Assembly (NCBI GenBank): GCA_900316755.1
Contig: ONED01000014.1
Span: 17,520-55,773, forward strand
DNA length: 38,254 nt
From: an uncultured Eubacteriales bacterium
Lineage (GTDB): Bacteria; Bacillota; Clostridia; Lachnospirales; Lachnospiraceae
Direction of reading: 5' to 3'
Made by a program: the position numbers and the translations under genes. Below are positions 33,263 through 38,254 of this stretch, one piece after another. Under the pieces are notes generated by a model. That model searched no databases, was not told the origin of the DNA, and saw only the letters and a program-made list of their open reading frames with translations. Position 1 is the stretch's first letter. Every line of letters starts with the position of its first letter.

Positions 33263-33297
33263 ATGGGAATGCACTAGGTAGTGCGTTCCCATTCTTT
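33263..33297. terminator. Bidirectional terminator
   Basis: 13-bp stem (33263-33275 with 33280-33292) with one G-T wobble and loop AGGT, flanked by ATTCTTT on the right and an A-rich run on the left. It serves the zinc-ribbon gene and the convergent dehydrogenase, whose TAG stop lies in the hairpin. Confidence 0.8.
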
Positions 33298-34212
33298 AAT
33301 TTGATTCCATATAATATGCATTAAGTTTGTACGCGCCTCCACGCTGGCCCACCCGATATGCGGGGTAATGAGGAGCCGTTTGCTGTCCTTGATGGAGAGT
33401 AGTGGATTGTCCGGGCTCATGGGCTCTGCACAGAGTACGTCCAGTCCTGCAGCAGCAATCTGTTTTTGCCGGAGTGCTTCTGCCAGATCCTGTTCCACCA
33501 CGATTGCGCCGCGGCCCAGATTAAGGAAGATTGCACTTGGTTTCATTTTCGTAAAGGCAGTCCGATTCATCAGTCCTTCCGTTTCCGGAGATAGTGGAGC
33601 GTGAACGGAGATGATATCGGAGGTGGAAAGCAGCGTATCAAAATCCACCCGGGTGTAGCCTTCTTGGTCATTCTTTCCACTGGTAGAATAGTAAATCACA
33701 GTTGCGCCGAACGCTTTTGCAATGTCCGCCACCCGACGTCCGATATTGCCGAGCCCGACAATACCCCATGTCATCCCGGAAATCTGGTGAAAGTGCTCTG
33801 CAAAGTGGGTGAAAATGGTGTCATTTACATAGCGTTCTTCTTTTACATAGGCGTCATAGTAGTTCAGTTTTTCTAACAAATAAAACAGCATTGCAAAGGT
33901 GTGCTGCGCTACCGATTCTGTAGAGTAACCGGCTACATTTCTCCATGCAATGTTACGCTTTTCAAGGTAATCTTTATCCAGATTGTTTGTGCCGGTTGCG
34001 GTGACGCAGACAAGTTTTAAATGCTTAGCAGCGCCAATCGTCTGCTCGCAAATCGGTGCCTTGTTCAGAATAATAATATCTGCGTCCTTCACCCGTTCCG
34101 GGATTTCTTCCGGGGTGGAAAAATCATATTTTACGACTTCGCCCAGTGCATCATAGGCAGATAAGTCGATATCGTCTCCGATGGTTTTCGCATCTAAAAA
34201 AACAATTTTCAT
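33274..34212 (-). CDS. D-2-hydroxyacid dehydrogenase
   Basis: NAD(P)-dependent reductase of 2-oxo acids such as hydroxypyruvate or glyoxylate, 312 residues. The Rossmann loop is GLGNIG (153-158). The catalytic residues are R234 in NLGRGAIV, E263 in LCAEPMSPDNP and H285 in ITPHIGWAS. The N-terminal substrate domain is normal. It resembles glycerate dehydrogenase-like proteins, but the substrate cannot be read from sequence. A consensus promoter lies upstream on the minus strand; it is transcribed alone. Confidence 0.93.
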   Translation of the reverse strand: MKIVFLDAKTIGDDIDLSAYDALGEVVKYDFSTPEEIPERVKDADIIILNKAPICEQTIGAAKHLKLVCVTATGTNNLDKDYLEKRNIAWRNVAGYSTESVAQHTFAMLFYLLEKLNYYDAYVKEERYVNDTIFTHFAEHFHQISGMTWGIVGLGNIGRRVADIAKAFGATVIYYSTSGKNDQEGYTRVDFDTLLSTSDIISVHAPLSPETEGLMNRTAFTKMKPSAIFLNLGRGAIVVEQDLAEALRQKQIAAAGLDVLCAEPMSPDNPLLSIKDSKRLLITPHIGWASVEARTNLMHIIWNQIKEWERTT

Positions 34213-34254
34213 GGCAGTGCTCCCTTAGTTTGCTTAGGATTCTTTTCTCCATCC

Positions 34255-34284
34255 ATTATAGTATAAAAACAGAGTATGTGTCAA
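34255..34284 (-). promoter_or_regulatory. Consensus promoter of the dehydrogenase
   Basis: On the minus strand a perfect TTGACA (34279-34284) and a perfect TATAAT (34255-34260) are separated by 18 bp. On the opposite strand a TAGAAT at 34302-34307 may be the -10 of nudC. Confidence 0.75.
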
Positions 34285-34336
34285 TTTTTCTAAAAGTGTG
34301 TTAGAATAAGAGAAAAGTTTACAGGAGGTGTCGTAT

Positions 34337-35218
34337 ATGATTCAGGACATTGCGCCACATTTATATAGAAATGAATATAAGCCACAGAGACCGGGAAAAA
34401 ATAGTTATGGGATGTATTTTAAGGAAGGAAAGCTCTTGGCAAAAACAGTGGGTGACGAGATTCAATACCCGACATTTGAAGAACTGGAATCAGGGAATCC
34501 GGAGATTTATGAGAGAGCCAGGTATCTGTTTACAATTGATGATAGGGGCTTTTATCTGATTGAGAAAGGAATGTTCGGAGATTTTCCTGTGCCTTCAAAG
34601 GATTTGGAGGAAGTTACAGGCTGTGGTTCATACCGATGGCTCGACAAGGAAGCTTTTCGGAGCGTACGACCGCTTCATCTGGCATTTGCGGGAATTACCG
34701 CTTATCAGTTAAACCAGTGGTATCAGAGCCACCGATTCTGTGGCAGATGCGGGAAGCCGATGAAGCATGACAGTGCAGAGCGGATGATGTTCTGCGAGAC
34801 CTGTCACCAGATGGAGTATCCGAAGATTTGTCCGGCGGTCATCGTGGGAGTGACGAATGGGAACCGGCTGCTTCTTACCAAGTATGCGGGTAGAAAATTC
34901 AAAAGTTACGCGCTTGTTGCGGGATTTGCGGAGATTGGTGAGACAATAGAAGATACCGTACGGCGGGAGGTCATGGAGGAAGTAGGGCTTAAAGTAAAAA
35001 ATATTACTTACTACAAAAGCCAGCCATGGTCGTTTACAGGTACATTGCTGTTTGGGTTTTATTGCGAGGTAGACGGCTCGCCGGAGATTGTATTGGATGA
35101 AAAGGAGCTTGCTGTGGCAGAATGGTTTGAGCGAGAGGAAATCCCGGTGACGGAGCGAACGGTCAGTCTGACAAATGAGATGATTTTATGTTTTAAAGCC
35201 GGGAAGAATGGAGAGTAG
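34337..35218 (+). CDS. nudC: NAD(+)/NADH diphosphatase (NudC type)
   Basis: Nudix hydrolase that cleaves NADH to NMNH and AMP; some homologues remove NAD caps from RNA. The zinc ribbon has C135, C138, C153 and C156. The Nudix box spans about 196-218 with the pattern G-x5-E-x7-REV-x-EE-x-GL. The NADH pyrophosphatase signature follows as SQPWSF near 229. The ATG at 34337 is chosen because ACAGGAGGTGTCGTAT lies before it; the GTG at 34328 overlaps that ribosome site. 293 residues. The stop lies three bases before the YitT gene. Confidence 0.93.
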   Translation: MIQDIAPHLYRNEYKPQRPGKNSYGMYFKEGKLLAKTVGDEIQYPTFEELESGNPEIYERARYLFTIDDRGFYLIEKGMFGDFPVPSKDLEEVTGCGSYRWLDKEAFRSVRPLHLAFAGITAYQLNQWYQSHRFCGRCGKPMKHDSAERMMFCETCHQMEYPKICPAVIVGVTNGNRLLLTKYAGRKFKSYALVAGFAEIGETIEDTVRREVMEEVGLKVKNITYYKSQPWSFTGTLLFGFYCEVDGSPEIVLDEKELAVAEWFEREEIPVTERTVSLTNEMILCFKAGKNGE

Positions 35219-35221
35219 AGG

Positions 35222-36079
35222 ATGAATTGGAAAAAAGCAAAAGAGATGGTATTTGATATAGGAGCGGATATGGCAGGCGGTCTTTTGATTGCAATCGGGG
35301 TGTATAATTTTGCCGTGGCGTCAGGGTTTCCGGTCGCCGGGATTTCCGGAATTGCGGTAGTTTTTTACCACTTTTTTGGGATTCCCATTGGGGCTATGAC
35401 AAACCTATTGAATATTCCGATTGCGATTTTCTGTTACCGTTCTCTGGGGAAACAATTTTTCCTGAAGTCCATAAAAACCATGTTGATTTCCAATATTATG
35501 CTGGACGCTGTGGCTCCGCTGTTTCCGGTTTATGAGGGAGATTTGATGCTGTCCTGCATTTGTATGGGCGTCTTTTCGGGAATCGGATTTGCCATGATTT
35601 ATGCGCGGGATACTTCCACCGGAGGCGCGGATTTTATTTTTATGGCTGTGCGAAAATGGAAGCCCCACATCTCTCTTGGAAAGCTGATTATTGTGTTTGA
35701 CTTTGCAGTGGTTATCGTCGGAGGCATTCTCATGCAGGGAGATATCAACCGTATTATCTATGGCTTGATTGCGACTTACATTTTGTCGGTGGTAGTAGAC
35801 AAGGTGATGTACGGAATCGATGCCGGGAAACTGGCATTGATTGTGACGGCGCACGGACAGGAAGTTGCGGACAAGATTGATGAACTGACCCAGAGGGGTT
35901 CGACGCTGTTAAAAGGAGTCGGGAGCTATACAAAAGAAGAAAAACAGGTGGTGATGTGTGCCTGCAACAATAAACAGATGCATATGGTACAGAAGGCAGT
36001 AAAAGAAGTAGACGAAGAAGCCTTTCTGGTGACGATGGAGTCCAGCGAAGTGCGGGGGAAAGGATTTAAGCCGCATTGA
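35222..36079 (+). CDS. YitT family membrane protein
   Basis: Integral membrane protein of unknown function, 285 residues. About five or six helices in the YitT domain (GGLLIAIGVYNFAVASGFPV, then the DTSTGGADFIFMAVRK motif typical of the family) are followed by a C-terminal cytosolic DUF2179 domain (about 215-280, ALIVTAHGQEVADKIDELTQRG, then AFLVTMESSEVRGKGFKPH). It is translationally close to nudC. The last 22 bp of this gene and its stop region are copied, with one mismatch, 428 bp downstream. Confidence 0.94.
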   Translation: MNWKKAKEMVFDIGADMAGGLLIAIGVYNFAVASGFPVAGISGIAVVFYHFFGIPIGAMTNLLNIPIAIFCYRSLGKQFFLKSIKTMLISNIMLDAVAPLFPVYEGDLMLSCICMGVFSGIGFAMIYARDTSTGGADFIFMAVRKWKPHISLGKLIIVFDFAVVIVGGILMQGDINRIIYGLIATYILSVVVDKVMYGIDAGKLALIVTAHGQEVADKIDELTQRGSTLLKGVGSYTKEEKQVVMCACNNKQMHMVQKAVKEVDEEAFLVTMESSEVRGKGFKPH

Positions 36080-36080
36080 G
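36059..36080 (+). repeat. 22-bp direct repeat, copy 1 (yitT 3' end)
   Basis: This segment encodes the last residues (GKGFKPH and stop) of the YitT protein. It matches 36487-36508 in 21 of 22 positions. Confidence 0.9.
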
Positions 36081-36142
36081 ATAAAAGTTTGAGAGGAAGT
36101 TTCTGGACATCTGTGGCAACGCAGGGGCTTAAAACAATTTTA

Positions 36143-36398
36143 GGAGACTGGTGTTGGGCAAGGGAGCGGGGGATGCTTTGTTTTTTGCCCGAGGGCTGGG
36201 CAAGGGAGCGGGGATGCTTTGTTTTTTGCCCAAGGGTTGGGCATGGATACGCAAATTTGACTTGCGTTTGCCCAACCTGTGGGTAAGAGTGTGAGGATTT
36301 CTTTACTTTTGCCCAATCTGTGGGCAAGAGTGCGAAGATTTCTTTACTTTTGCCCAACCTGTGGGCAAGGAAGCAGGGATTTGCTCTGCTTTTGACCA
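36143..36398. repeat. Array 2 of TTGCCCA-N5-TGGGCAA palindromes
   Basis: Full units start at 36185, 36226, 36268, 36309 and 36350 (period 41-42), with degenerate half-units at 36143 and 36392. The first two full units have loops AGGGC and AGGGT; the last three have ACCTG, ATCTG and ACCTG, so orientation flips at the middle. The spacer at the flip (36245-36267) contains its own inverted repeat ACGCAA-N7-TTGCGT. Spacers differ from array 1 although the palindromes agree. The stretch 36080-36520 holds no gene; a small hairpin GGAAACT-N6-AGTTTCC lies at 36438-36457. Confidence 0.93.
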
Positions 36399-36486
36399 AG
36401 AAGTAAATCCAACCTATGGATGGAAATGCCTGTGAATGGAAACTCTCCAAAGTTTCCGTTAAAAGGCAGGGAGCTTCTGGTAAAAT

Positions 36487-36508
36487 AAAGGATTTAAGCC
36501 ACATTGAG
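36487..36508 (+). repeat. 22-bp direct repeat, copy 2
   Basis: Second copy of the yitT 3' end segment, with a single G-to-A change, placed just before a consensus promoter. Together with copy 1 it brackets array 2. Confidence 0.9.
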
Positions 36509-36520
36509 GCGAGATACCAA

Positions 36521-36550
36521 TTGACAAGATATGATATAATTCTGTATAAT
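36521..36550 (+). promoter_or_regulatory. Consensus sigma-A promoter pointing into the IS element
   Basis: Perfect TTGACA (36521-36526) and perfect TATAAT (36545-36550), 18-bp spacer; a further TATAAT lies at 36535-36540. No plus-strand gene follows; the transposase is antisense. Confidence 0.75.
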
Positions 36551-36583
36551 ACCTGACTTTGGGAGTTGAACCTTAAAATATGG

Positions 36584-36624
36584 TGCTAAGCCAAGGGTTA
36601 GAACCTGTGGCTTAGCATTTTTTT
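36584..36624 (+). terminator. Terminator at the IS edge
   Basis: Stem TGCTAAGCCA/TGGCTTAGCA (36584-36593, 36608-36617) followed by seven T. It stops plus-strand transcription entering the element; the transposase stop codon lies in the loop. Confidence 0.85.
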
Positions 36625-38254
36625 AATTTCACCATCGCTCAAAAAATAGTTGATAAACGAGTTCTTTTTGGCGAGATTTATGTATTTTCTGTCGGATATT
36701 TTGGCTACTCTGAAATCATGTATGAAGTTAAATATATCTTCGGTACAATAGGTGTTTTTTAGTACCTTGAACTGTAAAAGTCTTGTCAACAATACTGCCA
36801 GATAACAGATTAGAAAATGTCCGGTGATGGTATCCTCTTTTTGCAGAAATACCGGTCTTGCATCAAGCTGTGATTTCATGATTTTAAAAGATTCTTCAAT
36901 TCTCCACAGGTTATGATAGGCATCATAGATATCTTTGCTTGACATGGAAATCTCTGATGTGACCAGCATGTTATAGCCTGCAAGTTCCAGGGATTTCTTT
37001 ATCAGTTCCTCATTCATGGTAACTTTTACTTTACCGTCTGTGTCGTTCCCTTTCTTATCCACTGCAGAAAAAATCACATATTTGGCACAGTCTCCATACT
37101 CTGATTTCTTTGCTTGTGATGCTTTTAGAAGCTTAGCCTTTTCGATTTCTCTGTTGATTTCGTAAATCTGCTTTTTGGCAAGCTTTGGGTTATAGGTGAC
37201 AATTCTTTTTTCTCTTAGTTTAAAAGTTCTGTATTGTCCGGTAGTTACATCTTTGATCCGGTATTCGAAATCGTCAACACAATCTTTTATCCGATATAGG
37301 ACATCACCATTTGCATTTTTCACGTCTTTATAATCATTTGAAAGTAGCACCCATGTTTTTTCTGTTTCCGGAAGCTGTTTTACGGATTTAGAGAAGATAT
37401 ATCCATCCCCATTTTTAACAGCGTGATAAATATTTTCGGAGCAGTTCAAACCTTTGTCCGCGATCTGAATGGTTCTTCCCGTTACAGAGTTGCGCTTTTT
37501 TAATGTATCAATGATATTTCTAATTACTGGCTTTTCACTTTCGTTGCCCGGGAAAAGCTTCATACCTATGGGAATCTGGTTTGCATCAAGAAGAAGACCG
37601 AGACCGACAATCGGTTCCTTTTTGTTTTCTTTGGAAGGTCCCTTTTTTCGGAAATCGTCTTCTTTATCTATTTCAAAATAGAAGTTTGTACAATCGAAAT
37701 AACTGTGTGAAGTATCAAACTTATAGAGTTGTTTCATCTGATGATTGTAGATTTCAATAATCTTTTCGTACTCACAGCCTATATATTCAAGACCGTCATA
37801 AAGCTGGTTGAGAGAATAACCACAGGAATCAAACAGTTTTGGAATCACTTCATCAAATGTTTTGGATTTTGAGCATGGTTGAACAAGCCTTGCGTAAACA
37901 AGGGAAGACATCATGTCAAAAACATTAAAACGGAAATCCGTAGCAGTCTGCATCAGGTCGATATACTTCTTGACAGAGAGTTTGTCATTGATATTTTTCA
38001 TCGGGAAATAACCGAGAAGCTTCTCGGGAGATTCCTCAGAAATCTGTTGAGCCTTTTTTGCTTTTTGGGCAGCTCGAAACTCCTGGTTGAGCTTAACCAC
38101 TTCTTCCTGATAGAAGGAGACAGGGTCGTCAATCCCTTTCGCCTGAAGTTCGTGTACATAACCAATAGGTTTAAAAGATTTGTGAGCAGTATGACCACGC
38201 TCCGGATCATAAAAGCTCTCATAAATTTGAAGATATAAGCCTTTTTTGTTTTTT
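36598..38254 (-). CDS. IS1634-like DDE transposase, start beyond window
   Basis: Transposase of the IS4 superfamily, most like IS1634. The catalytic aspartates are in SYFDCTNFYFEI and IADKGLN. The catalytic glutamate lies in LWRIEESFKIMKSQL, matching the Y-R-E-K region. The frame stays open past the internal ATG at 38100 to the window edge, reading GLYLQIYESFYDPERGHTAH, which is typical near the start of such transposases. About 552 residues are visible and the start codon is missing. No frameshift is seen, so it may be active. The gene ends inside the edge terminator. The element's left end is probably near 36551-36575; the other end is outside. Confidence 0.93.
   Translation of the reverse strand, partial: KNKKGLYLQIYESFYDPERGHTAHKSFKPIGYVHELQAKGIDDPVSFYQEEVVKLNQEFRAAQKAKKAQQISEESPEKLLGYFPMKNINDKLSVKKYIDLMQTATDFRFNVFDMMSSLVYARLVQPCSKSKTFDEVIPKLFDSCGYSLNQLYDGLEYIGCEYEKIIEIYNHQMKQLYKFDTSHSYFDCTNFYFEIDKEDDFRKKGPSKENKKEPIVGLGLLLDANQIPIGMKLFPGNESEKPVIRNIIDTLKKRNSVTGRTIQIADKGLNCSENIYHAVKNGDGYIFSKSVKQLPETEKTWVLLSNDYKDVKNANGDVLYRIKDCVDDFEYRIKDVTTGQYRTFKLREKRIVTYNPKLAKKQIYEINREIEKAKLLKASQAKKSEYGDCAKYVIFSAVDKKGNDTDGKVKVTMNEELIKKSLELAGYNMLVTSEISMSSKDIYDAYHNLWRIEESFKIMKSQLDARPVFLQKEDTITGHFLICYLAVLLTRLLQFKVLKNTYCTEDIFNFIHDFRVAKISDRKYINLAKKNSFINYFLSDGEIKKMLSHRF

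Noticed and set aside
37998-38222. Small minus-strand frame starting MRAFMIRS
   Set aside because: Out of frame with the transposase, whose frame continues to the window edge with a typical N-terminal sequence.

Overview
The window looks like chromosomal DNA of a gut-type Lachnospiraceae (Clostridia, Bacillota). The gene set supports this: paired GlgC/GlgD, a cytoplasmic Csp-like S8 peptidase, a DUF5721-like protein beside a MATE exporter, a CIRCE-controlled htpG, strong AGGAGG ribosome sites and moderate GC. Both window edges cut genes: a glucuronate isomerase on the left and an IS1634-like transposase on the right.

Region by region. 1-4060 is a hexuronate operon (uxaC-eda-kdgK-uxuA) that turns glucuronate/galacturonate into pyruvate and glyceraldehyde-3-phosphate; the reductase step is not in view. 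4190-6446 holds glgC-glgD for glycogen precursor synthesis, followed by a tRNA-Gln(CTG). 6676-14201 is a sucrose locus: a divergent LacI-type regulator, three 12-bp-phased operator half-sites, an ABC importer without its own ATPase, an intracellular GH32 invertase and a GH13 amylosucrase-like enzyme. A fructokinase that would complete the pathway lies at 18827, beyond a GNAT gene and an ABC ATPase/FtsX-like permease pair with a long coiled coil.

20168-23303 carries a PD-(D/E)XK-like protein of unknown role (minus strand) and htpG behind CIRCE. 23471-25284 (minus strand) is a small DUF protein and a MATE exporter. 25423-30942 is a housekeeping run: RluF-type pseudouridine synthase, a divergent NAD-dependent DNA ligase, thioredoxin, thioredoxin reductase and a divergent ClpX. 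31004-36079 holds an S8 peptidase, a zinc-ribbon protein, a D-2-hydroxyacid dehydrogenase (minus strand), NudC and a YitT membrane protein. The right end is an IS1634-like element.

The most unusual signal is non-coding. Two intergenic arrays (about 19837-20134 and 36143-36398) consist of a 19-nt palindrome, TTGCCCA-N5-TGGGCAA, repeated every 41-42 bp, which is close to four helical turns. Both lie between convergent genes. The palindrome is shared between the loci while the spacers differ, and both arrays contain units in opposite orientations. The second array sits between two copies of a 22-bp segment from the end of the yitT gene. I do not recognise this as a named repeat family.
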